The notes: generated by a model from the letters alone, not told the origin. A stretch of 64,000 nt of DNA from Picochlorum sp. 'celeri' (GCA_010909725.1 JAACMV010000027.1:868001-932000); one strand, 5' to 3'. Shown: positions 11,695-22,458, numbered from the stretch's first letter. Program-made: numbers and translations.

Positions 11695-14600
11695 CTACGT
11701 CTTTTGCTTCTTCTTCTTCTTCTTCTTGTTTGATGACCCGTTGGCCTTCTTGGTGGTATCATCATGATCGGATCTCTTCTTCTTGTTCTTCTTCTTCGTA
11801 GCAGGCGTATCATCGGCATTCTGTGGTACTTTGACGCTGATGAGGCCACCAGAGGTGAGTTGGGCACCTGCAGCTGCTTGGGCGACTTCCTCTGCGGATC
11901 CTTTGATGGCGTACTGCTCAAGGTTGCCTAGTTCTTTCTCATACTGTTTCATTTGCTCATTGACTTCGGCAGCACCCTGTTCCAAGTCTTCATCGAGGTC
12001 GACAGCATAGGGTTTTAGGGATGCTGTTGTGGCCTTGAGGTCCTTGCGAGCGGGAAGTTTCCTGGCAATCTGGGCTTCCTTTCCAGCTTCTAGGTGGGAG
12101 TGAAGCTTGCGCACTGATTTAGAGAATAATGCAAGTACCTGTGTGACTGGAAGGCCGAGATCCTGGGCGACGTCATCCACTGATTTGCATTGTAAACCCA
12201 GGGTGAGGAGAATTGCTGCCTGACTGTAGGAGAGAGTCGCTGGAATATGCCTCGAGAAATATGCCCGTGCTAATGATGGCATAAGATCTAGAATAAGGTG
12301 GTGATCGACTAGATTTGATGAATATGCCTGCAGTCTCTTCATGTCGTATGGCGACAATGGTTGCCCATCAGGGCGGAGCACGTGCTTTGTTGCCTCAACC
12401 TTTGATTCTTCGTCTGCATCTGGGTACCGTATGGTAGGGTCTAAGATGGTGAGTGATAATGCTGCGCTAAAGTTTCTAAAGTTTCCTGCCAAGAGGGACT
12501 GGAAGCGGAGCCTGAAATCTGCGACAAAAGGGTCTAGCCAAGTGTCTGATGTCAAGTCATCTGACCGCAGCGCTTGCAACATCAACACTGTATGTTCTCC
12601 TGTCACTTCGCTGGGTGTCTGACGCAAATACAGAGGAAGATATCCGTTTTTCTTCCAGAAATTGTACAACTCCTGGGTCAGACCAAATGAGGTTCCAATG
12701 TAATGAAGAGATTCTGGGCTGCGATGGGGCAGATCTGTGAGAAGCGGGGGCAAATTTGACCGAGGTCCCAGCTCCTCTGAAAGCAGCGTCTGTGTATCAT
12801 TATGTGAAGATGTATGATATGCCGCACTGGTCTTGACAGGAGCTCCATCTTCATCTTCATCTTCACTGAGCATGGCAATGTCACCTTCAAAATACCTTTT
12901 CAGCAATGCCACTGCTCTAGAACCATACCCGGCTCTTGGAATCTCTGGATGTACTGCAATTCTGACAATTCGAGCTCCAGAAAGCCCTGGAAATTCCGAA
13001 TCTTGGAATTGCTGGCCAACAGTCCATGGAATCAGGTCTCCCTGTGGCAGCTGTCCTGCTGCCAAGCTTGCTTTGGCAGTCTTCTTGGAAACAGTTCCTT
13101 CGAGAGCAATCTGTACAACTGCAAGAATGTCTGGCAGCGATGATGTAGACTCGTCCACTGGACCGAGAAGAACGTAGAGCTGATGTGCAGGAGCATCTGC
13201 CAAGAGCAAGAGGTCATTTGGTGTGTTTCTGTAGTGAGATGATACATACAGCGACATGACTCGCTGTAAAAATGATTCAGACGCAGCATGACCGCTGAAG
13301 AGGGTATCTCGTTCGACATAGTACAGGTCACACTCCTCTGGGTGTGGCAGCCTGCTAGGGACTGGTGGAACAAAATCTGCTGCATCCAAGCAGAGGAGCT
13401 TATTCAGCCACGATTCGATCGCATCACCGGGAGCATATCTGATAGGTTCCTGAAGAACAATTTCCCTGAATGTTCTTCCACCGGCAGAAGTATCTTTGGA
13501 GCCATCTTTGTCCTTTGAGCTGTCCAGCTTGGCACCCTGCGATCGCAATTGCTGGATCAATTTGAGACTCAAAGATCTTCCTGTGCCTTCATAGCCATTG
13601 ACTGTCGAACATAAAAATATCAAATACGGACCCAGCATTTGCTTTACTATTGGAAGCGGGATAGCCGCAGCCTCGTCGATCACAAGCAGCTCAGCCTGTG
13701 CCAACTTTGCGTAATGCTGGGGCTGGATGTACTGGACGGTCTGTCGATGCGTTCGATACACATTGACCCGTACAATTGCTTTTCCAAACGCTGGATTTGT
13801 ACTCTCCACAAGATCATAATCTAAATGCTCTTTATACTCTAAATCGTCCAACCCTTTGAATATGAATTCAAACAGTGTTTTGAGGTTCTCTGGAGATGGA
13901 GCAGTCACAAAAATATTCGAGTACCCCAAACCAATGGCCCCAGCGATTGCAAGGCCGAGTGCCGCCGACTTTCCTCGCCCTCTTGCGGCTGTGAGAGCCA
14001 CAGTGCTTCGCAGCGTCTTCTCTGATGCAGCGTCCAGGAAAGATACAACAGCTTTTCCTTGATCTAATGATTTGCAGCGCGACACTAGAGCTCCTGCTGG
14101 CTGAACATCTTCTAAACTTTCCTGCAACTCTTTTAATTCTGCAGATGCAGCCATTCCTTCTGTTTCAATCGCAAGCGAGCCATCTGGGTTTGTTGGAACA
14201 GGCTTGATGGACCGAATGTGCGAACTCGTAGGGAGAACATTCAGTTCATCATCCATCAAGATGCACGATGAGCATTTTGACAGAGATAACACCAATCGCT
14301 CATTGAACCTTGGAACTACCTGCTGATGCGATTCTGTCCTCAACCGAGCGTGAACATCCATGGTCAACGAGTACAGCTGCGTCAGAGAATCCAGCGACGA
14401 CAGCAGAAACACAACAATACCGCCACCTTCCACCGTCTCCACAGTCCTTGCCAGCAAATTAGGAGTAAGTGCTTCAAAGTCTTGTAAGACGAGCATTCCA
14501 TATGTATTACCAAGAATCTTGTGAGTCTCAGAGTAGTAACAATAGCGAATGTCGGTTGATGCCACAAAAAGAGAAAATGGGTCCTCCTTTTCTGGGTCCA

Positions 14601-14918
14601 GCAGACCTCGCTGGGCCATTTTCTGAATTTGCTTCATCCTCTTCTTACGATGGGAACTCAAATACAGGTCATTCTTGTAACACCAAAGAACAGAAGGACG
14701 AGATTTGACCACAGTTTTTGAGAGCATGTAATGCAAGTTCACAACCTGCGTAAAAACCGCCCATCCACATCATTAAAACAGCCCATCATTCCCAGATAAC
14801 GCATAATACATACCTGATCTCGTCCCTTATCCCCCACAATGACGAAAAGTGAACGATGGCGTAATTTTACCCCATTTTCTACCAATGTTCGAATTCGAGA
14901 ATCCACCTTTTTCCTCAT
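11695..14918 (-). CDS. NAT10: NAT10/KRE33 RNA cytidine acetyltransferase
   Basis: Nucleolar enzyme that makes N4-acetylcytidine in 18S rRNA and, with THUMPD1-type adaptors, in tRNA; needed for small-subunit maturation. Exon 1 (14918-14814) encodes MRKKVDSRIRTLVENGVKLR, the conserved N-terminus; exon 2 (14745-11695) carries the rest, 1051 residues in all. Visible parts: the DUF1726 domain, the helicase-like domain with Walker A GRGKSAALGLAIAGAIG and the downstream DEAAAIPLP, the GNAT domain with GYGSRAVALL, the tRNA-binding C-terminal domain, and a Lys-rich tail (repeated KKKKK) typical of nucleolar proteins. The intron is 68 bases, GTATGT...CGCAG, phase 0. The long frame alone appears to start at a GTG, which splicing shows is internal. 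Confidence 0.96.
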
Positions 14919-15081
14919 GTTCTATATATAACCAAGTTTTTTGAAATGCTATGAATGGCTCTGATCCAGATACTTCAAGATGACAGCAGCAATCGCATGC
15001 TTCAGATGTGCATGCTGTGTTTGCTCAAGATACCGTTGAAATGAATGAATGGTATTTTCCCGTCTTACAATAAATAATAAT

Positions 15082-16434
15082 TTATTCAAACTGTTTCTTT
15101 GTGGTGAAAACAGAGCGCTTCTCCTGATCTGAGGTGCATCCAGCAGTCACTGGAACATAGTCTCCCTTGTCAATTGATTTTTCAATATCAACTCTCAACT
15201 GCTCAATCTCCGAGTGCCCGTTCTTCTTATGAGCAACAAATCTGTCCGCTGCTTTTGTTCTATGATGAGGAACATGGATAGAGAATGCATATGGATGGAC
15301 TCTGAACCCAAAATCGAGCCCAACAAGCTGATTGATGTATGCAATCTTGTTTCCACCGTATCCAACAAACCTTTCATCTGCATATGGAGCCAATTTCCGC
15401 GACAGCAACACGAACGGTTCGTATTTCGGCTCGTAATCGATCTTGTACATGACTGGCTTGGTCAAACGGGCCCACCGCGACGTGTTCGTGGGGCCATGGC
15501 CCCAGGGGGCGTCATGAGCATTAAAGTAATCCACTGCGCCAGCCTGCCAGCTTTTCACGACCGCCGTTTTGCCATCCAGAACTAAATTTCTGGCATAATT
15601 CTGTCCAAGGATGGGCTCGACATGTCTATTTGTGAGTTCAAAGGCAGGAACAACGAGAGCTTTTTTATTGTTTGCAATGCTGAGCATCTGGTCAAACACC
15701 TGAGGGTCTTTGTATCCCGGCTGTGGCAGCCCGAGCAGAGGCGTTGCTACGAAATCGACATCCAGCAAAAGAACCAACTCTGTTCTTGCCAAGTCCATGG
15801 CTCTATTTCGGAGAGCGTTGATGGGGTAAGGAGTCGTCTTCTCATCCTTGATGTACTGTCCCACAAGTTCAATGTGCAGCTTGCAGGATCCCTGACGTTC
15901 CATATTAGAATGGAAGCTCGAGATACCTCGAGTGATCTCTCCTAAAGAGCTCGAACTTTCATACACAACAGGCTTGGAGTCCCTCTGTTTAGATCGTACC
16001 AGCGGCACATACACCTCGGCAACCAGAGGATCTGCCCATGTCATGCACTGGTTTTCAAGCATTGTCAATCTGTCAACCGACAGATGGGTCAATAACGTCA
16101 CGGATTCTCTTTCTATCGCATCTTTTTCACTCGCCCATTCATGAATGAACTCTAACGAAGGAACAGAGTCCTTTCCCTCAGCTGGAGCTCTGCACGGCTT
16201 CTCCAGAGCCTCTTCATTGTATGCCTGTAAACTGCCATCCCGAGAATATCCGAGCAACATACGCTGCTCCCCAGTCTCCGACGAAGTAGAATGAACTGAC
16301 GCCACAACCGTCAGTGCCACATTTGACCCATCAATCGCCATCCACAGGAACGGCGACACCAGAATCAGACCAAGCATCACCAGAACTGAAAGCCGGTACA
16401 TTGAGATTCCCATCTGATCCGCCTTCTTCTCCAT
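15082..16434 (-). CDS. LARGE-like glycosyltransferase (GT49 family), copy 1
   Basis: Type II Golgi membrane protein of 450 residues: a short cytosolic end, a signal anchor at about residues 13-34 (RLSVLVMLGLILVSPFLWM), a stem, and a GT49 catalytic domain. The nucleotide-sugar site is the DxD motif in ELVLLLDVDFVATP (DVD at 225-227), preceded by the conserved PINALRNRAMDLA. The domain ends with FVGYGGNKIAYINQLVGLDF and VHPYAFSIHVPHHRT, the usual LARGE/B4GAT1-type finish. It probably adds a sugar to secreted or surface glycans; donor and acceptor cannot be told from sequence. A paralogue with the same motif series lies at 40985-42554. A TGTAA motif lies just behind the stop codon. No intron. 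Confidence 0.85.
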   Translation of the reverse strand: MEKKADQMGISMYRLSVLVMLGLILVSPFLWMAIDGSNVALTVVASVHSTSSETGEQRMLLGYSRDGSLQAYNEEALEKPCRAPAEGKDSVPSLEFIHEWASEKDAIERESVTLLTHLSVDRLTMLENQCMTWADPLVAEVYVPLVRSKQRDSKPVVYESSSSLGEITRGISSFHSNMERQGSCKLHIELVGQYIKDEKTTPYPINALRNRAMDLARTELVLLLDVDFVATPLLGLPQPGYKDPQVFDQMLSIANNKKALVVPAFELTNRHVEPILGQNYARNLVLDGKTAVVKSWQAGAVDYFNAHDAPWGHGPTNTSRWARLTKPVMYKIDYEPKYEPFVLLSRKLAPYADERFVGYGGNKIAYINQLVGLDFGFRVHPYAFSIHVPHHRTKAADRFVAHKKNGHSEIEQLRVDIEKSIDKGDYVPVTAGCTSDQEKRSVFTTKKQFE

Positions 16435-17124
16435 TATATCAATAAATACCTATTCTTTACTGTAAAAAGAGTATTTCTGTACTGTATCTGGTAGTTTAAC
16501 AGCATTCGTCGCTGTTCAGATCTTGTTCGAATGGCTCTGACTTGAATGTGACATGTGCCGCCAGATACACGCCTGATACACCAGAAAAACTCAAATTTAT
16601 AATCCTCTGATAAAATGTGTAAAATATATTATTATACTGCCGCTCTGAAAAATGGCTGTTCATACAATGTTCCAGCTACAGCATTGACTGTCATTGCTGG
16701 AGCAGATACCACTTTCCCCTGGGATGAAGGCGCCACTTTTTAAAGTTTTATTAAGGACCAACGTCGACAGTCGCGTGACCAAGGTGGCTTTGTTTTCGCC
16801 AGGACGAGTGTGAATCCATTTCAAATGAAAAGTTGAGACGAAAAGCGATCACTGAGATCGATCTCGACAGGTGTGTTAGGAAACAAGTTGTGATTGCTCC
16901 TCATGTTATGAATTCGTTGAGACCTGGACAATATCTCTCGTTCTTCATCGTCTTTGTTTTTTAAGAACTTATTTGTAAATCCAGGTAACATACTTGTATA
17001 CTCTACTCTAGGCAGGGGCGTATTGTCCTTCTCGGGACCGGAATTCGCTGTCGGAACGGAGATACGTCACCTGTGGCCTAGGCCAGGCATCACATTTAAT
17101 AAATACTGAATTAGATCATCTGTG
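16435..17124. promoter_or_regulatory. Divergent intergenic region, GT49 copy 1 / CDPK
   Basis: Shared upstream region of two divergent genes. AT-rich at 16590-16640. A perfect 12-base palindrome GAGATCGATCTC lies at 16854-16865. I found no coding exon or RNA gene. A 5' untranslated intron of the kinase gene is possible but not demonstrable. Confidence 0.4.
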
Positions 17125-19170
17125 ATGGTAGTAATTGCTGGGTTGCATCATCGAGGGCATTCGTGCTCGCTGGTGAGCGAGTACATGCCACGTGCGCACC
17201 AGCAGTTGAGCAAAACCAAGGGCGCTTGGAGGAGCCGGGGAGGATGTCGATCTGGTAGACGTGTGGCTGTGGATCAGAGGACGTGCATTGTATATTGCTT
17301 ACATGCGGATTATAGTGCCAAGGCTGGGGATTCTGATGTGCTCCAAAAGCCTCTAAAGTGTGAGTTGTCACCATCAGAGGTACGGAATGTGTTTGGATTT
17401 GGGAGGAACATCAGGGATAAATATACTCTTGAGGAGGTTCTCGGAGCAGGAAGTTTTGGTGTAGTACGTAGATGTACGGAAAAGGTGACGGGGAAGATGT
17501 ACGCAGTAAAGTCAATACCAAAAATGCCAAAGAATCACAAGTGCACCCCAAGGTATTTGCTCAAACTTCAGACAGAGGTGGATGCGATGGGTCAAATTGG
17601 GTCTTCGCTGGATGCGGTGTATTTGAAAGATGTGTTTGAAGATGATGCTGCGTTGCATTTGGTAATGGAATTGTGCGAGGGGGGGTCTGTATTGGACAGG
17701 CTGAAGACGGGAGAGTATAGTGAACGCCAGGTGGCCCATATCATGCGATCGGTGCTGCGGTTTCTTAGCCAGTGCCATTCAAAAGGAATTGTATATAGAG
17801 ATGTGAAGCCAGAGAACTTCATGTTGTTGCATAAAAGCCGGCAGGAGGAGGAAAGGAAGAAGAGAAGGAAGAGCAAGAATGTTGGCCCAGGAAGAAAGTT
17901 GTGGAAAAGTTTTTCTCATGCTATTGGCATGCAAGATGATGAGTCCGATGGAAGTAGCCAGGACGAGGGTGATGATGTGTTGCAGAATAAATACACGCGT
18001 AGCACAGTACAGGATGAGTACAGCATGGACCATGAACTGATGGTGAAGGCAACTGATTTTGGGTTGTCCATTCGCCATCGTGGAGATGAGCCTCCTTTGA
18101 AATCCAGGAGTGGAACACCTGCATACATGGCGCCAGAAGTCATTCGTCAGTCGTATACTGAGAAGGCTGACATCTGGTCTGCTGGAATCATGATGTATCA
18201 GTTATTGACCGGAAAGTTTCCATTCTGGGAGAATGTGAGAGACTGCACTCTGCAGCAGGTTTGGAAGTCCATCCTGACGGAGCGAATTGATTATGACGCT
18301 GCAGAATTATCCCATTTATCAAGGAATGCACGTGATTTGCTGCGTAAAATGCTGCATAGAGATCCAACGAGACGTATTTCTGCCAATGAGGCTCTGAAAC
18401 ATCCTTGGTTGGCAGAGAAGGAGGCAGCTCCTGCACTCCCCTTGAGGTCCTCCGTAGTGCAACGATTGCAACGATTCGCCACGTATGGCAAGTTGAAACA
18501 GCTTGTTCTTCGGATCATTGCAGACGATCTCCATGAAGACACCATAGCCACGATGACAGGAGACGTCATGGTGGATGCCGGAGCGACTGAGGGTTCTGTC
18601 GTCTTGTTACAGACATTGTCTGGCCTTTTTGACGAGTTGGACGTGGATGCTTCGGGATCTGTGTCAATGGACGAACTAGTTTTAGGCCTGGAGCGCCTTG
18701 GATACGATGTAGAGAGCGAAGAATTAGAGCAGTTGATGGATAAAGTTGATTCGAACAAGGATGGCTCCCTCCAACTTCCAGAATTTGTTGCTGGCATGAT
18801 TGACTGGCCGGCTCTGCAAGAAGACGCGCGATGGAACGTTTGGGTAGATAGAGCTTTTGATAGATTGGATAGGAACGGAGACGGGTATATTGCATTAGAT
18901 TCCTTGGAGGAGCTTATGGGTGGGACAATGGACCCCCTCTTCTCCAGCGAGGAATCAGAGAGGGCTGTTGAAGCACGGACCATGTTGAGAGAGGCAGATA
19001 CAAACGGCGATGGAAAAGTCTCTCGCGAAGAATTCGCAGACTTGCTCACAGCCGGGCCTAACCCAGATATTCTGTCACACTATGACTCGAGGCTTCGCGG
19101 CTTCCCTACCGATTTAACCTCTGTGGACGCCGAACTGTTTCCAGAGGAAGATGACTGGAGAATGGGATGA
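17125..19170 (+). CDS. CDPK: Calcium-dependent protein kinase (CDPK)
   Basis: Calcium-activated Ser/Thr kinase, 681 residues, no intron. A 95-residue N-terminal region precedes the kinase: Gly loop LGAGSFGVV (about 107), catalytic Lys in YAVKSI (about 129), catalytic loop VYRDVKPEN (about 224), DFG (about 311), GTPAYMAPE. Four EF-hands follow the junction: DELDVDASGSVSMDEL, MDKVDSNKDGSLQLPEF, FDRLDRNGDGYIALDSL and READTNGDGKVSREEF. Odd points: a roughly 65-residue charged insert (about 239-304, rich in Lys then Asp/Glu/Ser) between the catalytic loop and DFG, and HRD replaced by YRD. The start is ATG 17125; MVV excludes N-myristoylation. It converges on the D27-like gene, with 31 bases between stop codons. 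Confidence 0.93.
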   Translation: MVVIAGLHHRGHSCSLVSEYMPRAHQQLSKTKGAWRSRGGCRSGRRVAVDQRTCIVYCLHADYSAKAGDSDVLQKPLKCELSPSEVRNVFGFGRNIRDKYTLEEVLGAGSFGVVRRCTEKVTGKMYAVKSIPKMPKNHKCTPRYLLKLQTEVDAMGQIGSSLDAVYLKDVFEDDAALHLVMELCEGGSVLDRLKTGEYSERQVAHIMRSVLRFLSQCHSKGIVYRDVKPENFMLLHKSRQEEERKKRRKSKNVGPGRKLWKSFSHAIGMQDDESDGSSQDEGDDVLQNKYTRSTVQDEYSMDHELMVKATDFGLSIRHRGDEPPLKSRSGTPAYMAPEVIRQSYTEKADIWSAGIMMYQLLTGKFPFWENVRDCTLQQVWKSILTERIDYDAAELSHLSRNARDLLRKMLHRDPTRRISANEALKHPWLAEKEAAPALPLRSSVVQRLQRFATYGKLKQLVLRIIADDLHEDTIATMTGDVMVDAGATEGSVVLLQTLSGLFDELDVDASGSVSMDELVLGLERLGYDVESEELEQLMDKVDSNKDGSLQLPEFVAGMIDWPALQEDARWNVWVDRAFDRLDRNGDGYIALDSLEELMGGTMDPLFSSEESERAVEARTMLREADTNGDGKVSREEFADLLTAGPNPDILSHYDSRLRGFPTDLTSVDAELFPEEDDWRMG

Positions 19171-19201
19171 GTGTTCGTTCATTACAATACGTTTATATAA
19201 T

Positions 19202-20044
19202 TTAGTTCTGTGACCTATCGGTGTCAATCTTTGGACACACTCGCTTTGAATCAGATCCAATATTGCAGGCAGAGAAGCAGGGCTGATTGTACACGGGGTC
19301 CTCTTCTACCGGAGGAGGCGCCTGCCCAAAAATCATCTCACACTCGAGCGTCTCAAAGTCTGGGTTCATCGTCAACGGCAAACCGAATTTCTCTAAAAAG
19401 AATTTTTGGGTGGGCAATTTGCACATGTTGGTACACATCCCCACACACCCAGAATTCTCCAAATACCTGCACTTTTTAATCTTCACGCCACTCCTCCAAA
19501 CCTGCTTCTCGCCCTGAAACTCTATCTCAGCATCCTGGACCTCAGACGGCCCCACAAGCCATTTAAAACCCAATGTTGTTATCCATGCATTTATCTCTGC
19601 ATTTCTCTTGTTCAAAGGAAACCATTTCTTGAACCTCTCAGGGGATTGTGGAGGCAGCAAAGAATCCAAAATTCCAGCGACAAGCTCTTGAACTTGTGCC
19701 GTATTTCTTCCCTTCATAATCTCCCGAGACAGCTCCACATACCCTTCATACGTGCCATCATACGGCAAGCCCCCCAGCTGCTTGGATGTGACCTTTGAAA
19801 AGTACCCAATCATAAACTTGCTCAGAATATCACTGTCATCATACACCTCCTTCGTGGCAAATGGATCTGCCACCTCTTGATGCTCCGATGATGCCGAAAA
19901 CACCACGTGAGGGGCACCAAATCGCGTACGATGCCACCCAGATGGACCACACGTCCACACTTTGGCTACATGTCGCCCTTGCGCCGTGCCAGTCCGCACT
20001 GTAGTAGTCTTCGCCGACACCTTGGAGGCCCTCAAAACCGTCAT
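19202..20044 (-). CDS. D27-like beta-carotene isomerase (DUF4033), plastid
   Basis: Iron-containing carotenoid cis-trans isomerase family; the plant D27 enzyme makes 9-cis-beta-carotene for strigolactone synthesis, while algal members probably serve carotenoid isomer balance. The start MTVLRASKVSAKTTTVRTG is a likely chloroplast transit peptide. The conserved C-terminal block is intact: CRYLENSGCVGMCTNMCK, LPTQKFFLEKFGLPLTM, then NPDFETLECEMIFGQAPP. 280 residues, single exon, with ATG 20044 chosen because the frame upstream offers only a GTG. A TGTAA motif lies behind the stop codon. CYP97C at 39 kb also acts on carotenoids. The exact substrate is unknown. Confidence 0.85.
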   Translation of the reverse strand: MTVLRASKVSAKTTTVRTGTAQGRHVAKVWTCGPSGWHRTRFGAPHVVFSASSEHQEVADPFATKEVYDDSDILSKFMIGYFSKVTSKQLGGLPYDGTYEGYVELSREIMKGRNTAQVQELVAGILDSLLPPQSPERFKKWFPLNKRNAEINAWITTLGFKWLVGPSEVQDAEIEFQGEKQVWRSGVKIKKCRYLENSGCVGMCTNMCKLPTQKFFLEKFGLPLTMNPDFETLECEMIFGQAPPPVEEDPVYNQPCFSACNIGSDSKRVCPKIDTDRSQN

Positions 20045-20486
20045 TTCTTTTTCTCGTCTCCTCACTGGCCCGATACAACCTCAAAATCCCTTACCTGAGA
20101 GGTAGTCTGTGTTCGTCCTTGTGGTCCACACGACACGTCCTTCCCTGCTAGTTGACCTCAATCCCCGCGCCTATGAGTCTCTCTGGATATTAATTTACAC
20201 GTCGATAAAGTAAACAATATATTTTACTCTCTGCTTCTCCTGTGTGGAGGCTAGACTCTTTGAAATTGCGATATGTTCTATATACGGAATCTTTGGGGTT
20301 GGTCCCATGCATTTGGGCATCGAGCACATCTATCACCCATTGCATTGGATACCTAAATTAACATTAACAAATAAATTCACGTGTGTAATCAAAATCGCTG
20401 CAGACTCCAGCCTGTTGGTTCGCACGACACCTGCGAGTGCTACAGAGAGACTCACCGTCACGCATAGAGCAGCTGGTCGGGGGAGA
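20045..20486. promoter_or_regulatory. Divergent intergenic region, D27-like / DUF1279 protein
   Basis: About 440 bases. AT-rich blocks lie near 20190-20235 and 20350-20385, suitable for promoters of the two divergent genes. The downstream frame is open from 20244, but only from a GTG; an ATG at 20307 in the same frame would add 60 residues to the DUF1279 protein. No RNA gene seen. Confidence 0.4.
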
Positions 20487-21038
20487 ATGACCAAAATTAT
20501 TGTTGAGAGAGTGCAATGTGGGACATTGCGAAGTGCGAATGAGCGATACTGTGGTACAAGTGGTCGAAGTGCATGTTGTAGGCATGTGCTCCTTCCTCGT
20601 TCCAGAACCTTGCAGGGGCTGGTGGTAGGAAAGGCGACAAATAATGAGACTGGAAAGGACGATAGTGAAGAGACGACGCTCAAATATGGATTAGAGGCTG
20701 GGTTGTGGAAAGTTTTTACGTCACCGACAAGTGGCTCGGAAGGCAAGTCGAGGGGTGAGCAGGCCAAGGATTTGCTCAAGAGATATGGAAGTGCCTATCT
20801 TGTCACATCCATATCCTTTGCCATCGTATCGTTTGCCACCTGTTATGCTTTGGTGAATGCTGGCGTGGATGTGGCAGCAATTTTGTCCAAGGTCGGGTTG
20901 CAGGTGTCTGATACCAGCGAAAAGGTTGGGACATTTGCCATTGCATATGCTGCACACAAGGCCCTGTCTCCCGTTAGATTTCCACCCACTGTTGCTCTGA
21001 CACCTGTGGTAGCCAAATGGCTGGGCAAGACTGAATAG
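20487..21038 (+). CDS. DUF1279 (FAM210-like) organelle membrane protein
   Basis: 183 residues from ATG 20487. The first 50 residues are basic and Ser/Cys/Arg-rich (MTKIIVERVQCGTLRSANER) and look like an organelle transit peptide; the DUF1279 domain follows: EQAKDLLKRYGSAYLVTSIS, a hydrophobic helix, then KVGTFAIAYAAHKALSPVRF and PPTVALTPVVAKWLG. Animal FAM210A/B are mitochondrial; plant members are in plastids, so the destination here is open. Function in algae is unknown. The stop codon is followed by TATGTAATG, a candidate polyadenylation signal. An in-frame ATG at 20307 is an alternative start. Confidence 0.75.
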   Translation: MTKIIVERVQCGTLRSANERYCGTSGRSACCRHVLLPRSRTLQGLVVGKATNNETGKDDSEETTLKYGLEAGLWKVFTSPTSGSEGKSRGEQAKDLLKRYGSAYLVTSISFAIVSFATCYALVNAGVDVAAILSKVGLQVSDTSEKVGTFAIAYAAHKALSPVRFPPTVALTPVVAKWLGKTE

Positions 21039-21110
21039 ATTTTTGAATATGTAATGATGCGTTTGATTGTACTCTTGGATGTACATGTGGCAGTGATCCC
21101 ATGAAGGCAT

Positions 21111-21129
21111 CTATATATACTATATATAG
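21111..21129. repeat. AT-rich palindrome upstream of ankyrin-RING gene
   Basis: CTATATATACTATATATAG is a perfect 9-base inverted repeat around one central base, 70-90 bases behind the DUF1279 stop codon and about 170 bases before the next ATG. It could be a 3'-end hairpin or a TATA-like promoter element. Confidence 0.5.
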
Positions 21130-21297
21130 CTATGATAGCTGCATCGTACAGTGTCCTATTCGTCGTACAGACGATTCTTGCGTCTTGTGATGGGAGGATG
21201 CGTCATATCGCGCCGAAATTTTACATCGTAATTTTTAATTGAAAAAGTGAGAGACTTCGATTCAGATTCTGTATGAGTGTGTCGTGACGACGTGCAC

Positions 21298-22398
21298 ATG
21301 GCTCAAACGCGCCCAGCCTTTCAGGTCGGAGATACAGTCCTGTATGGAACGCGCGAGGCTGCCATAGTAAACATTGATGTGACATACCTGCCACCATCGT
21401 ACACGGTGCAATTTGAGGATGGAAGAGTGCGTGACACTGTCGAAGATAGGCTTGTGTCGTTGGAAAACTCTCTTGCTGCTCATGTGGCGAACGATGCTTT
21501 GAATCATGATTCATCGACATTCCATCAGCCTTCCAAGATTAGTATGAGCTCTGCTGAATTGATATATGCTGCAAGCGATGGATGTTTGGACAGTGTGCAA
21601 ACCCTCATCAACGATCAAGGTGCTGATGTCCATGCTCGAGATTCTGACGGAAGGACATCGCTGTTGTGGGCTGCTCTCAGGGGTCACACTAGAACTGTCG
21701 ATCTCTTGATGCGCCATGGTGCTGAAATAGTTGATCATGATTGTTGGGGAAAGACTCCGTTGGCCTATGCCTCCAGGAATGGTCACACTGAGACGCTCAA
21801 TGCTCTTATTGCTAGGCATGGAGCAGACGTCGATCTCCCCGATTTGGATCTTATGACTCCGTTAATGCACGCCGCAGAGAAAGGATGTACAGATACGGTG
21901 ATTTCTTTGATCACGAAACATCGAGCAAATGTGCAGGCCGTTGATGGCAATGGTTTGACACCATTGGTGTATGCTGCTGCAAGTGGATCCAGGGAGACTC
22001 TGGACGCCTTGATCTCCACCTGTGATGATATCCATGCGCGAGACTACTTCGCCAACAGATCTTCGACGATTGCGAGAGAGAGTGGCTTTGTAATGATAAC
22101 AGAGGACCAAAGCTCTCAAGAGGAGGGCGCCTCGGATCAGTTTTCTCGGGAGAATGAGGTAGACCAGGCGCCAACTCTCTCGGATGATTCATCTGACCAG
22201 GATGAAGAAGGGGTGGAAGGAAACCAGTGCAGGATCTGTTTCACAAACAAGCAAAAGATTCTTTTCATACCTTGTGGTCATGGGACATGCCATACATGCT
22301 ACAAAGAGCTTTCAAGAAGGTATGTGTTGCTGGATCGGCCCACTGAGTGCCATGCGTGTCGAGAGCAGGTCAGGAACACACAGCGCATGTTCCTTTGA
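21298..22398 (+). CDS. Ankyrin-repeat RING-finger protein, probable E3 ubiquitin ligase
   Basis: 366 residues, no intron. Three parts: an N-terminal SH3/Tudor-like module (FQVGDTVLYGTREAAIVNID to YTVQFEDGRVRDTVEDRLVS), about five ankyrin repeats (for example DSDGRTSLLWAALRGHTRTV and DLDLMTPLMHAAEKGCTDTV) at about residues 85-245, an acidic linker (about 260-320), and a C-terminal RING: CRICFTNKQKILFIPCGHGT, then CHTC and ECHACREQV. The RING most resembles the C3HC4 inhibitor-of-apoptosis/MGRN style. Target unknown; ankyrins probably bind the substrate. ATG 21298 is used because the upstream in-frame extension starts only with GTG. A TGTAT rather than TGTAA follows the stop codon. Confidence 0.8.
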   Translation: MAQTRPAFQVGDTVLYGTREAAIVNIDVTYLPPSYTVQFEDGRVRDTVEDRLVSLENSLAAHVANDALNHDSSTFHQPSKISMSSAELIYAASDGCLDSVQTLINDQGADVHARDSDGRTSLLWAALRGHTRTVDLLMRHGAEIVDHDCWGKTPLAYASRNGHTETLNALIARHGADVDLPDLDLMTPLMHAAEKGCTDTVISLITKHRANVQAVDGNGLTPLVYAAASGSRETLDALISTCDDIHARDYFANRSSTIARESGFVMITEDQSSQEEGASDQFSRENEVDQAPTLSDDSSDQDEEGVEGNQCRICFTNKQKILFIPCGHGTCHTCYKELSRRYVLLDRPTECHACREQVRNTQRMFL

Positions 22399-22458
22399 TT
22401 TCTGTGTTCAGTTGTATGTATATGGTTGACTCTAACAAAGTTTAAATAAATTCTTAGT

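Noticed and set aside
20244..20486. N-terminal extension of the DUF1279 protein
   Set aside because: It begins with GTG, passes an AT-rich promoter-like stretch and lacks targeting-sequence character; ATG 20487 gives a better transit peptide.
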